A DNA stretch of 36,624 bases from Psychromonas sp. psych-6C06 (GCF_002835465.1 NZ_PIZM01000019.1:1-36624), one strand, 5' to 3'. Positions 28,661 to 36,624 are shown, numbered from the stretch's first letter. Notes: generated by a model from the sequence alone, not told the origin. Made by a program: numbers and translations.

Positions 28661-28737
28661 TGGTGCGGGTGAAGGGATTCGAACCCCTGACCGCCTGGTT
28701 CGTAGCCAGGTACTCTATCCAGCTGAGCTACACCCGC
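28661..28737 (-). tRNA. tRNA-Arg(ACG), copy 1
   Basis: First tRNA-Arg after tRNA-Ser. Same 77-nt sequence as the other two copies. The order Ser then repeated Arg mirrors E. coli serV-argVYZQ. Confidence 0.97.
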
Positions 28738-28756
28738 TTTAAGAATCTATACAAAA

Positions 28757-28849
28757 TGGCGGAGAAGGAGGGATTCGAACCCTCGAACAAGCTATAAACT
28801 CGTTACTCCCTTAGCAGGGGAGCGCCTTCGGCCACTCGGCCACCTCTCC
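28757..28849 (-). tRNA. tRNA-Ser(GCT)
   Basis: A 93-nt class II tRNA with a long variable arm, anticodon GCT (serine AGC/AGU), acceptor GGAGAGG paired with CTTCTCC, discriminator G and encoded CCA. Length and layout match E. coli serV. First gene of the four-tRNA transcript. Confidence 0.97.
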
Positions 28850-28867
28850 GTCGTCTTGTTGGCGCTC

Positions 28868-28895
28868 ATAATACTGTCTTATGAAAACAAGTCAA
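28868..28895 (-). promoter_or_regulatory. Promoter of the Ser-Arg tRNA operon
   Basis: On the minus strand, TTGACT, a 16-bp spacer, then TATTAT, followed by a GC-rich discriminator (GAGCGCC). That discriminator is typical of growth-rate and ppGpp-controlled stable-RNA promoters. The -10 box is about 20 bp upstream of the tRNA-Ser 5' end. Confidence 0.75.
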
Positions 28896-29061
28896 ACTTT
28901 TTTTAAAGAGTTACTCCTGTTTGCTCACTAAATCAACAAAGGTTCTATTTTATGAACAAAATCACCTTTTTTAATCTCTAAAATTGTTCACAATGTATTT
29001 TTACAACTAGCTCAAAGCACTGAGGCGATCAGAAATACAGGCAAATATTTTTTAGCAGATC

Positions 29062-29084
29062 AAAAAAAAGAGCCCTTAGGCCCT
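29062..29084 (-). terminator. Terminator of csrA
   Basis: On the minus strand, AGGGCC-TAAG-GGCTCT followed by a T-run, about 20 bp after the csrA stop. Confidence 0.78.
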
Positions 29085-29102
29085 TTATGTAATCGCTAAC
29101 AA

Positions 29103-29279
29103 TTACTTGTTATCTTTTTCTGCTTGGATACGCATATAAATTTCTTCACGGTGAACAGATACTTCTTTAGGTGCATTCACACCTACACGTACCTGATTTC
29201 CTTTTACGCCCAATACGGTAACGGTTACGTTATCGCCGATCATCAGAGTTTCACCAACTCGACGAGTTAAAATTAGCAT
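29103..29279 (-). CDS. csrA: Carbon storage regulator CsrA
   Basis: A 58-residue RNA-binding homodimer that represses or stabilises mRNAs at GGA motifs and governs carbon flux, motility and biofilm switches. The translation begins [16 protein letters not shown] and contains [16 protein letters not shown], including the conserved Arg44 region. The gene lies between lysC and tRNA-Ser, the usual gammaproteobacterial place. Its Shine-Dalgarno AGGAGCAGGAC contains two GGA motifs, so CsrA probably represses its own translation as in E. coli. Confidence 0.98.
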   Translation of the reverse strand: MLILTRRVGETLMIGDNVTVTVLGVKGNQVRVGVNAPKEVSVHREEIYMRIQAEKDNK

Positions 29280-29292
29280 GTCCTGCTCCTAT
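29280..29292 (-). promoter_or_regulatory. csrA ribosome binding site with two GGA motifs
   Basis: AGGAGCAGGAC directly before the ATG combines the ribosome binding site with two CsrA-type GGA motifs, 3 nt apart. This fits negative autoregulation, but two motifs so close would not be bound by both faces of one dimer. Confidence 0.55.
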
Positions 29293-29379
29293 TATTATTA
29301 GTTTTTCCCAGTTGCGCTTTTATTATGAACTAACGGTAAAAATAATTCATATCTTTTTTACGGAATGAGAGATTAAGTG

Positions 29380-30612
29380 TTATTTTTCTTCTGTAGGCTC
29401 TGTTGCTAGCTCAAATGCCTTATGTAATGCACGCACTGCTAACTCTAAATACTTACTATCAACTAAAACTGAAATTTTAATTTCAGATGTCGCTATTTGA
29501 TGAATGTTTATACCTTCTTCGCCTAATGTTTCAAACATTGTTTTAGCAACACCAGGGTGATTCCACATACCAACACCAACAATAGATACTTTTGCAATTT
29601 CCTCATTACCTTGTACAGTTTCCGCTTTTAACTCCGCACATACCGTTTCCAGTAATGCTTTGGCTTGCTGATAATCATCACGATGAACAGTAAAAGTAAA
29701 ATCTGTTTTTCCATTACCCACGGTATTCTGTACGATCATATCCACATCAATATTCGCATCACCAATTGGTGAAAGAATTTGCGCTGCAACAGTTGGTTGA
29801 TCAGGTACACCAGAAAGGGTTAAACGCGCTTCATCACGATTAAACGCGATACCAGAGATAACTGGAGATTCCATTTTATTTTCCTCATAACTGATTAACG
29901 TTCCGCCACCATCTTTAAAACTAGATAGTACACGAAGTGGTACATTATATTTCCCTGCAAACTCTACAGAGCGAATTTGTAAAACTTTAGTTCCTAAACT
30001 TGCCATCTCTAACATCTCTTCAAAAGTGATGCTATCTAAACGACGAGCATTAGGTTCGACACGTGGATCGGTAGTGTATACACCATCGACATCGGTATAT
30101 ATTTGGCATTCATCGGCCTTAAGCGCGGCGGCAATAGCCACGGCAGAAGTATCACTTCCCCCACGGCCTAGCGTAGTAATATTATTGTTTTCACAGCGCC
30201 CTTGGAAACCAGCAACAACCACAACACGTCCGGCCTTAAGGTGTGACTGTAAATTTTCAGTCTCTACGTCTAGAATACGTGCTTTAGAATGACTTCCATC
30301 TGTTTTCATACGGATTTGATCACCCGTCATTGAAACAGCATCAACACCTAAGTGATGCAAAGCCATTGATAACAATGCTATCGTTGTTTGCTCACCTGTT
30401 GTTAATAACACATCCATTTCACGAGCGCTTGGGGTTGCATGCAACTCTTTAGCTAATGCGATCATACGATTCGTCTCACCAGACATTGCTGAAAGTACGA
30501 CCACAACATCATGCCCAGCATCTCTGGTTGCTTTTACTTTATCTGCAACAACCTTAATTCGTTCGACATTCGCGACCGATGTACCACCATACTTTTGAAC
30601 TATTAATGACAT
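29380..30612 (-). CDS. lysC: Aspartokinase
   Basis: Phosphorylates aspartate, the entry step to lysine, threonine, methionine and diaminopimelate. The 410-residue protein has the kinase domain (KYGGTSV at 7-13, GFQGR, TLGRGGSDTSA, TDVDGVYTTDPR) followed by two ACT domains (about 265-400). This is the monofunctional class found between alaS and csrA in Vibrio and Pseudomonas, not the E. coli LysC type. Feedback by lysine and/or threonine is expected for the class. The alaS gene ends 44 bp upstream, too little for a lysine riboswitch. Confidence 0.95.
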   Translation of the reverse strand: MSLIVQKYGGTSVANVERIKVVADKVKATRDAGHDVVVVLSAMSGETNRMIALAKELHATPSAREMDVLLTTGEQTTIALLSMALHHLGVDAVSMTGDQIRMKTDGSHSKARILDVETENLQSHLKAGRVVVVAGFQGRCENNNITTLGRGGSDTSAVAIAAALKADECQIYTDVDGVYTTDPRVEPNARRLDSITFEEMLEMASLGTKVLQIRSVEFAGKYNVPLRVLSSFKDGGGTLISYEENKMESPVISGIAFNRDEARLTLSGVPDQPTVAAQILSPIGDANIDVDMIVQNTVGNGKTDFTFTVHRDDYQQAKALLETVCAELKAETVQGNEEIAKVSIVGVGMWNHPGVAKTMFETLGEEGINIHQIATSEIKISVLVDSKYLELAVRALHKAFELATEPTEEK

Positions 30613-30631
30613 CTTTTTTGCTTCTCAGTTA

Positions 30632-30650
30632 TGGCGTCACTCAGACGCCA
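30632..30650 (-). other. Hairpin in the alaS-lysC spacer
   Basis: TGGCGTC and GACGCCA form a perfect 7-bp stem with a 5-nt loop in the 44-bp gap. There is no T-run right after it on the minus strand, so it is more likely an mRNA processing or stability element than a full terminator. Confidence 0.45.
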
Positions 30651-30656
30651 ATCCAT

Positions 30657-33290
30657 TTATAATTTTGTTGTTAGCCAAGGCTCAACAAGTGCGAGTGCAT
30701 CATTTAATGCATCAGGGTTATTTCCGCCAGCCATCGCCATATCAGGACGACCACCACCTTTACCACCCACAGGAACAGCGACTAAGTTAACAAGCTCACC
30801 GGCTTTTACCTTCTTCGTTAGATCTTTAGTTACACCGGCAATAATGCTTACTTTATCATCGGCAACTTTAGTCGCTAAAACAACAATGCCTGATTGTAAT
30901 TTATTCTTCATTTCGTCAACACTGTCACGTAGCGTTTTAGGATCAATACCTTCGATATTAGCAACAACGACTTTAATACCGTTAATTTCAATTGCATTAC
31001 CCGTTAAGTTAGAACCTTTTTCACTCGCGATCTTAGCTTTAAGTGTCGCTAACTCTTTTTCTAGTGCTTTGTTGCGATCTAGTGTTTGCATGATTTTTTC
31101 ACCAATGCTGAAAGAATCACCTTTTACTAAGTCGCAAGCTTTACTAAATTGCTCACGAAGGTTAGATAACTTTTCTTCCGCTGCAATACCAACAGAAGCT
31201 TCAACACGTCGAACGCCGGCTGCAATACCAGCTTCTGAAGTGATCAGGAATAGTCCCATATCACCAGTACGTGTTGCATGAGTACCACCACAAAGCTCGA
31301 CTGAGAAATCACCCATTTGAACAACACGCACCATTTCATCGTACTTTTCACCAAACAGCGCCATTGCCCCAGTAGTTTTAGCTTCTTCAATGTCCATTAG
31401 CTTGGTAACAATTTCAAAGTTATTACGAATTGCTTGATTAACCAAATGTGTAACTTGATTTAGTGTCCCCATTGATAATGCTTCAAAATGAGAGAAATCA
31501 AAACGCAGTTTTTCAGCGTCACACAACGATCCCTTCTGAGTTACATGTTCACCTAATGTATGGCGTAACGCTGCATGCAATAAGTGCGTAGCTGAATGAT
31601 GTAAGGCAATTGCTTGGCGACGATCATTTTCCACTTCTGCGTGTACTTTTTCATTAACGGTTAATGAGCCTGAGCTTAAATAACCGATATGTAAGAAGGC
31701 ATCGCCTGATTTTTTAGTATCCGTTACAGTAAAAATCCCATTATTAAGCTTTAAAACGCCAGCATCACCAGTTTGACCACCAGATTCAGCATAAAATGGT
31801 GTTTTCGATAAAACCACTTGCGCATTATCGCCTTCTGTTAAAGCATCAACAAAAGTGCCATCTTTAACAAGATTTGTTACCGTAGCGCTACCTTCTAAGG
31901 TTTCATAACCGATAAATTCAGTTTTGCCTTCGATTTTTAAAACATCATTATAATCTTTACCAAAGTTATTAGCCTGTTGAGCACGAGAGCGTTGCTCTGC
32001 CATCGCTATATCAAACCCATCTTGGTCAATTGTTAGCTCACGCTCACGGGCGATGTCTGCAGTTAAATCAGCAGGGAATCCGTAAGTATCATAAAGTTTG
32101 AACACAACATCACCAGGTACCACTGAACCTTCTAGATCATTAAGTGCACCATCAAGAATCTGTAAACCACGCTCTAGCGTTTTACCAAATTGCTCCTCTT
32201 CTAAACGAAGAATTTTCTCAACAAATAAACGTTGTTGTAATAGCTCAGGGTAAGCATTACCCATCTGCTGGATAAGCTCCTCATAAACTTTATAGAAGAA
32301 AACTTCCTTTGCGCCTAACTTATGGCCATGACGAACCGCACGGCGAATGATACGACGTAATACATATCCACGCCCTTCATTAGAAGGCATCACACCATCT
32401 GCAATTAAGAATCCACATGAACGGATATGATCAGCGACGACGCGTAATGACTTATCTTCAAGATCAGTCGCTCCAGTCACTTCCGCTACTTTTTTAATTA
32501 AACCTTGAAAAATATCGATATCGTAGTTGGAATGTCCATTTTGTAAAATAGCAGAAATACGTTCAAGCCCCATCCCTGTATCAACAGACTGTTTCGGAAG
32601 CTCTTCCATTTTTCCATCTGCATGGCGGTTATATTGCATGAAAACTAAATTCCAGATCTCAATAAAGCGATCACCATCTTCTTCTGGAGATCCAGGAGGA
32701 CCTCCCCAAATGTGCTCACCGTGATCATAGAAAATTTCAGAACATGGGCCACAAGGCCCTGTATCACCCATTGACCAGAAGTTATCAGATTCAAATTTCT
32801 TATCAGGTGATTTATCACCAATACGGATAATCTTTTCTTTCGGCACGCCAATTTTATCGGCCCAGAATGAAAATGCTTCATCATCACTTTCATAAACAGT
32901 AACCAGTAATTTTTCTTTAGGTATATTTAAAACCTCAGTTAAATATTCCCACGAAAAGGAAATCGCTTCTTCTTTGAAGTAATCACCAAAGCTAAAGTTA
33001 CCTAACATTTCAAAAAAAGTATGGTGGCGAGCCGTATAACCAACGTTATCTAAATCATTATGTTTACCGCCAGCACGAACACAACGCTGACTAGAAGTCG
33101 CACGAGAGTATGCACGCTGTTCTGAACCAAGAAATGTATCTTTAAATTGATTCATACCTGCATTAGTAAATAACAAGGTAGGATCGTTATCAGGTACAAG
33201 AGAGCAACTGCTCACTATTTGATGGCCTTTCTTAGTAAAAAAATCAAGAAATCCTTGGCGAATTTCAGACGTCGACATAATCGTGGTCAT
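30657..33290 (-). CDS. alaS: Alanyl-tRNA synthetase
   Basis: Charges tRNA-Ala. The 877-residue protein has the class II catalytic core (about 1-460), a tRNA-recognition segment, and the editing domain with HHSATHLLH (about 562-570) and CGGTH (about 663), which clears Ser- and Gly-tRNA-Ala. The C-Ala domain follows, ending with the Gly-rich [19 protein letters not shown] precedes the first ATG; a second ATG at residue 5 lacks its own site. The leading gene of the conserved alaS-lysC-csrA run. Confidence 0.97.
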   Translation of the reverse strand: MTTIMSTSEIRQGFLDFFTKKGHQIVSSCSLVPDNDPTLLFTNAGMNQFKDTFLGSEQRAYSRATSSQRCVRAGGKHNDLDNVGYTARHHTFFEMLGNFSFGDYFKEEAISFSWEYLTEVLNIPKEKLLVTVYESDDEAFSFWADKIGVPKEKIIRIGDKSPDKKFESDNFWSMGDTGPCGPCSEIFYDHGEHIWGGPPGSPEEDGDRFIEIWNLVFMQYNRHADGKMEELPKQSVDTGMGLERISAILQNGHSNYDIDIFQGLIKKVAEVTGATDLEDKSLRVVADHIRSCGFLIADGVMPSNEGRGYVLRRIIRRAVRHGHKLGAKEVFFYKVYEELIQQMGNAYPELLQQRLFVEKILRLEEEQFGKTLERGLQILDGALNDLEGSVVPGDVVFKLYDTYGFPADLTADIARERELTIDQDGFDIAMAEQRSRAQQANNFGKDYNDVLKIEGKTEFIGYETLEGSATVTNLVKDGTFVDALTEGDNAQVVLSKTPFYAESGGQTGDAGVLKLNNGIFTVTDTKKSGDAFLHIGYLSSGSLTVNEKVHAEVENDRRQAIALHHSATHLLHAALRHTLGEHVTQKGSLCDAEKLRFDFSHFEALSMGTLNQVTHLVNQAIRNNFEIVTKLMDIEEAKTTGAMALFGEKYDEMVRVVQMGDFSVELCGGTHATRTGDMGLFLITSEAGIAAGVRRVEASVGIAAEEKLSNLREQFSKACDLVKGDSFSIGEKIMQTLDRNKALEKELATLKAKIASEKGSNLTGNAIEINGIKVVVANIEGIDPKTLRDSVDEMKNKLQSGIVVLATKVADDKVSIIAGVTKDLTKKVKAGELVNLVAVPVGGKGGGRPDMAMAGGNNPDALNDALALVEPWLTTKL

Positions 33291-33401
33291 GAGTTATTCC
33301 AAATTTGATAATGGGTAAAAAATTAGTGGTTAATATAACACGGAGCATGTAACGGGGAAAGTAGGCATCCCCTCACATTCAGCCTAATTTTCATTCAACT
33401 A

Positions 33402-33407
33402 TTGACA
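33402..33407 (+). promoter_or_regulatory. Candidate -35 box of the MarR-GNAT/azlCD operon
   Basis: A perfect TTGACA lies about 26 bp before the palindrome at 33433-33452. No good -10 is seen at the standard 17-bp distance; the TATGAA at 33422-33427 is only 14 bp away. The promoter is therefore tentative. Confidence 0.35.
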
Positions 33408-33432
33408 CAGAACCGCACATATATGAAACTAC

Positions 33433-33452
33433 ATACGTAACCAGTTACGTAT
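33433..33452. promoter_or_regulatory. Perfect palindrome, candidate MarR operator
   Basis: ATACGTAAC-CA-GTTACGTAT, two perfect 9-bp arms with a 2-bp spacer, lies 14 bp before the MarR-GNAT start. Size, symmetry and place fit an autoregulatory MarR-family site. Confidence 0.72.
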
Positions 33453-33466
33453 AGAGGGGGATACAA

Positions 33467-34426
33467 ATGGATTATATGAAAAGCTTGGCAACACTCAGCC
33501 TTGGAAGCCGATTGAAGCGCCTAAGTGACCAGTTATTTGCCGAAGTTGCAATTATTTATGATCAGGCAGGGTTAAAACTCAATCCCAATTATTTTCCCCT
33601 TATTAATTTACTTAATAGCGTTGGCCCTATTGGTATTACACAGGCAGCAGATTATTTATCTATCAGCCACCCTGCTGTTAGTAAAATAGCTGATAAAATG
33701 ATTAAAGAAGGCTATTTAATAAAGCAACCACACCCTACTGATAAACGCGCTAGTTTATTAAGTTTAACGATAAAAGCGCTACATATAATTAAACAAGCGA
33801 CGCCAGTTTGGGAAGCGCTGAAACAACAACTTGATTATATTGAAAACCTGCAAACTCATTCCTTATTGACATCTATCGATCAGTTTGAGAGTAACTTAAA
33901 TAATTATAACTTAGCGCAAGCAGTCGCTAATCAGCTTACAAGAAAGAATGCCAAAATAGAGCTAATAAACTGGCACCCAGATTATAAGAATGATTTTTAT
34001 AAGTTAAATTTTAATTGGTTAGAGAGTGAGTTTTACGGCGACCTTACAGAGAAAGATAAACATGCGCTAGAAAATCCAGAAAGTTATTACCTTTCACATG
34101 GAGGCTATATATTTTTTGCGAAACAAGAAGCAAAAATTGTTGGTTGTATTGCGATGAAACCAGAAGAAAATGGCTATATGGAACTTTCAAAAATGGCAGT
34201 TACGCCAGAAATGCAAGGTCAAGGAGTAGGCAGAAAACTGATCTTGGAAGCAATTGCAAAAGCACGAGAACTGGCAGTTTCTACCATTTATTTAGAAACT
34301 AACAGCAAATTAAAACGGGCACTTACTTTATATCAACATATCGGTTTTGCACATTGTAATCATCCAAAAGGAAAAAGTGACTACCACCGAGCTGACGTTT
34401 ATATGGAGCTTAAACTCTATGTCTAA
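33467..34426 (+). CDS. MarR-family regulator fused to a GNAT acetyltransferase
   Basis: A 319-residue two-domain protein. Residues 1 to about 145 form a MarR winged helix (GITQAADYLSISHPAVSKIADKM is the recognition helix region, then PHPTDKRASLLSLT is the wing). Residues about 160-319 form a GNAT domain with the acetyl-CoA loop VTPEMQGQGVGRKL near 244-257 and a C-terminal YQHIGF motif. Such fusions occur in many bacteria; the acetyl acceptor is unknown. GAGGGGG precedes the ATG. The stop overlaps azlC by 8 bp, so it probably controls amino acid export by AzlCD. A cognate palindrome lies just upstream. Confidence 0.9.
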   Translation: MDYMKSLATLSLGSRLKRLSDQLFAEVAIIYDQAGLKLNPNYFPLINLLNSVGPIGITQAADYLSISHPAVSKIADKMIKEGYLIKQPHPTDKRASLLSLTIKALHIIKQATPVWEALKQQLDYIENLQTHSLLTSIDQFESNLNNYNLAQAVANQLTRKNAKIELINWHPDYKNDFYKLNFNWLESEFYGDLTEKDKHALENPESYYLSHGGYIFFAKQEAKIVGCIAMKPEENGYMELSKMAVTPEMQGQGVGRKLILEAIAKARELAVSTIYLETNSKLKRALTLYQHIGFAHCNHPKGKSDYHRADVYMELKLYV

Positions 34427-35132
34427 CCGTCAACCAAAAATAGAGCTTATTTCAGGTGCAAAAGCAGCGCTCCCCCTGATGCTTGGAGCAATACCGTTTG
34501 CAATCTTATTTGGTACATTAGCACCTACGAGTGGATTAACGCCTTTAGCGACTATAGCAATGTCAATCTTTGTTTTTGCAGGATCTGCACAATTTATTGT
34601 ATTAGCTTTAATCGTAGCAAAAGCACCATTAGAAATGATTTTACTCACCACTTTTGTTGTTAATTTGCGACATATACTTTATGCAACAGCATTAGTAGAA
34701 CATGTAAAAGATCTGCCAATGAAGTGGCGCGCAGTGCTAGCATTTGGGCTAACGGATGAAACCTTTGCCAATATGAGCCAACGTTACTTACAAAGAGATA
34801 AAGAATATGCGCACTACTTCTATTTGGGCTCTATGTGCAGTTTTTACTTAACATGGGTTTCATTTACTATTTTAGGCGTTTTACTAGGCACTATGATTCC
34901 TGATATGAGTAACTGGGGCTTAGAATTTGCAATGTCGGTTACCTTCATTGGTATGGTGGTCCCCTATATGGATAGTAAAGCAATGATAAGCGCGATTATA
35001 GCAGCAGGGTTTAGTTCACTGATATTTGCACAACTACCAAATAAACTCGGCCTGATCATCAGTGCATTAATAGGTGTAATGATTGGACTAACGATTTCAA
35101 AGCTAAGTAAAAGGCAATTATCTTATGAATGA
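34419..35132 (+). CDS. azlC: AzlC-type branched-chain amino acid exporter, large subunit
   Basis: A 237-residue membrane protein with about seven helices and the AzlC/YgaZ signatures (PFAILFG, FAGSAQFI, NLRHILYA, LTDETFA). With AzlD it exports branched-chain amino acids in the LIV-E family. The ATG at 34419 is chosen over one at 34347 because the latter would add 24 polar residues lying inside the previous gene, and GGAG is 10 bp before 34419. It overlaps the previous gene by 8 bp and azlD by 8 bp. Confidence 0.92.
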   Translation: MSNRQPKIELISGAKAALPLMLGAIPFAILFGTLAPTSGLTPLATIAMSIFVFAGSAQFIVLALIVAKAPLEMILLTTFVVNLRHILYATALVEHVKDLPMKWRAVLAFGLTDETFANMSQRYLQRDKEYAHYFYLGSMCSFYLTWVSFTILGVLLGTMIPDMSNWGLEFAMSVTFIGMVVPYMDSKAMISAIIAAGFSSLIFAQLPNKLGLIISALIGVMIGLTISKLSKRQLSYE

Positions 35133-35442
35133 ATGGCTATTAATTTTCGGAATGTTTGCGATCACTTTTACAATTCGCTTTATTATGTATGCATTTGCAG
35201 GAAAGATGAATTTTCCAAATTGGCTTGCTGAATCACTAAAATTTGTGCCCCCTGCAGTCCTTACTGCAATAATCGTCCCTTCTGTATTAATGCCAACAGG
35301 CGAATTAGATTTCAGCATAACTAATAGCTATTTGATAGCAACGGTCTTTGCGTTTGTAATTGCGCTGTACACAAAAAATTTATTAAAAACAATTGGCTTA
35401 GGAATGATTTTTTTTCTGATTTTACGTTATATGGCAATGTAG
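35125..35442 (+). CDS. azlD: AzlD-type exporter, small subunit
   Basis: A 105-residue membrane protein with four probable helices and the AzlD features TIRFIMYAFAGKM and SLKFVPPAVLTAIIVP. It is the partner of AzlC. The 8-bp overlap with azlC implies coupled translation. No clear terminator follows; about 170 bp later the 5S repeat array begins, reading the other way. Confidence 0.92.
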   Translation: MNEWLLIFGMFAITFTIRFIMYAFAGKMNFPNWLAESLKFVPPAVLTAIIVPSVLMPTGELDFSITNSYLIATVFAFVIALYTKNLLKTIGLGMIFFLILRYMAM

Positions 35443-35625
35443 CCAAATAATATTTTCCCGTTTAGTTCTTTAATTTTAAAGGGATTTATATACTGCAAAG
35501 CTTATATTAAACCGATAAAATTAAGTTATGAATTAATCGCATTAACCCAATAGTATTATTTATCTACACAGGCTATAGACTTTTCACCATTCGAGTATAG
35601 ATCAACGTTATAAGCCACTAACATC

Positions 35626-35657
35626 AACAATCACTGCAGGCTTAGTGAACAGTGATT
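35626..35657 (-). terminator. 5S-tail hairpin, copy 5 (decayed)
   Basis: AATCACTG pairs with CAGTGATT. The stem position matches the other copies, but the bases have drifted in a compensating way and the T-run is lost. Confidence 0.45.
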
Positions 35658-35774
35658 GCTCGTATTAGGTGTTTTTGCGGTGGAAAGTCTTCGCAGAGGC
35701 CCGAAGCTAGTACCACATAGATTGCGCGATATTCGCCCTACTCTCTCTTTAGCCCATCATAAGTCATCAGAATT

Positions 35775-35810
35775 AAAAAACACCAGCAAGAAACACGTAC
35801 TTGGTCTGTT
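35775..35810 (-). terminator. 5S-tail terminator, copy 4 (degenerate)
   Basis: An imperfect stem (AACA-GACCAAG with GCTGG-TGTT) followed on the minus strand by six Ts. Confidence 0.45.
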
Positions 35811-35988
35811 TAATTGGGCGTTTGGCGATGGGTGGACATTGCTCATCGCTTCGCGATATTCGCCCTACTATCACTATACGTATGGTGCACTTAAATATTA
35901 AAGTATCTCAGAAATGATTATTAATCATTTCTTTCTGTCCAATTACGGCAAGCACTTAGCTATGCTTCATTTTTAAAATCCCTAAAAC

Positions 35989-36022
35989 GAAAAAATCCCT
36001 GCTGACGTAGTCAACAGGGATT
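35989..36022 (-). terminator. 5S-tail terminator, copy 3
   Basis: AATCCCTG (35994-36001) pairs with CAGGGATT (36015-36022), with a T-run on the minus strand. Identical to the copy at 36327. Confidence 0.85.
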
Positions 36023-36137
36023 GTTCGTATTAGGCGTTTGGCGATGGAAAGGGTTCGCAGAGCTCACCCGCTCGTGAAACATCGCTGTCGCGATACTCGC
36101 CCTACTCTCTCCGTAGCTCATCATAAATCGTAGGTAA

Positions 36138-36174
36138 TAAAAAACCCCTGTCGGGAACTAACTCAACAGGGGTT
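36138..36174 (-). terminator. 5S-tail terminator, copy 2
   Basis: AACCCCTG (36143-36150) pairs with CAGGGGTT (36167-36174), then a T-run on the minus strand. Related to, but distinct from, copies 1 and 3. Confidence 0.85.
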
Positions 36175-36326
36175 TGTTATTGGGCGTTTGGCGATGGGTG
36201 GACATTGCTCATGAGCCATCGCTTCGCGATATTCGCCCTACTATCCCATGATTTGCTACTACCTACGGCAGGCTGTTCACCTTTCCCCATGTGGGAGTAG
36301 GTCTTCATTTATCAAATGCATAAAAC

Positions 36327-36360
36327 GAAAAAATCCCTGCTGACGTAGTCAACAGGGATT
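36327..36360 (-). terminator. Primary terminator of the rRNA operon
   Basis: AATCCCTG (36332-36339) pairs with CAGGGATT (36353-36360), extended by GTTGAC/GTCAGC-like inner pairs, with a T-run on the minus strand. It lies 12 bp after the 5S 3' end. Confidence 0.9.
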
Positions 36361-36371
36361 GTTCGTATTAG

Positions 36372-36491
36372 GCGTTTGGCGATGACCTACTCTCACATGG
36401 GGAGACCCCACACTACCATCGGCGCAACTGCGTTTCACTACTGAGTTCGGAATGGAATCAGGTGGGACCACAGCGCTATTGTCGCCAAACA
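36372..36491 (-). rRNA. rrf: 5S ribosomal RNA
   Basis: About 120 nt on the minus strand matching bacterial 5S rRNA: TGTTTGGCGA at the 5' end pairs with TCGCCAAACG at the 3' end, and the conserved cores GTGGTCCCACCTGA, CCGAACTCAG and GATGGTAGTGTGGGGTCTCC are present. It is the last gene of an rRNA operon whose 23S lies to the right of the window. Exact ends are estimated from the terminal helix. Confidence 0.97.
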
Positions 36492-36624
36492 AAAAAATTA
36501 ATTAGAAAAGCTAATGTTTTTTCGTCGTTCTTAATCTTTGCAATGTTTTCGTAAAATATGCTTCGCAAGCATTTCTTTTATAGTCTTTCGACTCGTCTTG
36601 GTATACAAAACTCTTAGAGTTTGT
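36492..36624 (-). other. 23S-5S spacer of the rRNA operon
   Basis: AT-rich transcribed spacer. I see no 23S 3' end within it, so 23S begins further right. It contains a perfect small hairpin, ATGCTT-CGC-AAGCAT (36558-36572), possibly part of rRNA processing. Confidence 0.7.

Larger units (their letters stand above)
35626..36370 (-). repeat. Tandem 5S rRNA 3'-end repeats with terminators
   Basis: Downstream of 5S rRNA on the minus strand, the 5S 3' end (CATCGCCAAACGCC, at 36371-36384) recurs at 36183-36196, 36033-36046, 35817-35830 and, decayed, near 35668-35682. Each copy is followed by a hairpin terminator and preceded by GA(G)AGTAGGGCGAATATCGCG or a variant, a second piece of the 5S tail (GAGAGTAGG) with extra sequence inserted. 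Copies alternate between two types, giving a higher-order period of about 366 bp (36183 to 35817, 36033 to 35668). A stretch of about 63 bp at 35984-36046 is identical to 36322-36384. Confidence 0.85.

Noticed and set aside
28445-28672. 75-codon plus-strand frame with a GIRTPDRLVRSQVLYPAEL-like product
   Set aside because: It runs antisense through tRNA-Arg; this is a well-known false protein produced by translating tRNA genes.
30613-30656. Lysine riboswitch before lysC
   Set aside because: The gap to alaS is only 44 bp, far too short; it contains just a small hairpin.
34347-34418. 24-residue N-terminal extension of AzlC
   Set aside because: It is polar, lies wholly within the MarR-GNAT gene, and a better start with GGAG exists at 34419.
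35656-35901. 81-codon plus-strand frame
   Set aside because: It lies inside the 5S tail repeats, reads through two terminators on the other strand, and has no ribosome binding site.

Overview
The window looks like chromosome of an AT-rich, probably marine, gammaproteobacterium close to Psychromonas or Vibrio/Shewanella relatives. That placement is inferred from gene order and protein character: alaS-lysC-csrA-tRNASer-tRNAArg, prfB-lysS, a sodium-pumping oxaloacetate decarboxylase (oadGAB), luxS, ilvIH, and secreted enzymes with chitin-binding tails. The species cannot be fixed from the sequence alone.

Layout. 1-610 is a tandem array of about 110 and 126 bp units. Each carries the last ~23 nt of a tRNA-Pro gene (T-loop to CCA) followed by an intrinsic terminator. 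1023-8959 is mostly envelope or secreted functions: periplasmic asparaginase, a metzincin protease and a beta-propeller protein sharing the same TP-rich linker and CBM5/12-like tail, two outer-membrane proteins, and glyoxalase I. 8961-9116 is a MITE-like element. 9166-14084 (minus) holds a serine-hydrolase lipoprotein, lysS, prfB with its programmed +1 frameshift, and a thioredoxin-2-like protein that lost both catalytic cysteines. 14341-17946 (plus) holds ilvI-ilvH, a PspG-like membrane peptide, a PCuAC copper chaperone and an outer-membrane barrel. Next come a chemoreceptor, a CorB/YfjD-type CBS membrane protein, luxS, a transglycosylase-like lipoprotein, gshA, a YqaA-type protein and the oadGAB operon.

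28364-33290 (minus) is the conserved block alaS, lysC, csrA, tRNA-Ser(GCT) and three identical tRNA-Arg(ACG). csrA is only 58 codons long. 33467-35442 (plus) is a MarR-GNAT fusion regulator overlapping azlC and azlD, behind a perfect palindrome. The right end is the tail of an rRNA operon on the minus strand: 5S rRNA at 36372-36491, followed downstream by about 750 bp of tandem units. Each unit repeats the 3' end of 5S rRNA plus a terminator.

The most notable feature is that both stable-RNA tails in the window, tRNA-Pro on the left and 5S on the right, have the same architecture: alternating two-type tandem copies of the RNA 3' end, each with its own terminator. It recalls the rtT repeats behind E. 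coli tyrT.
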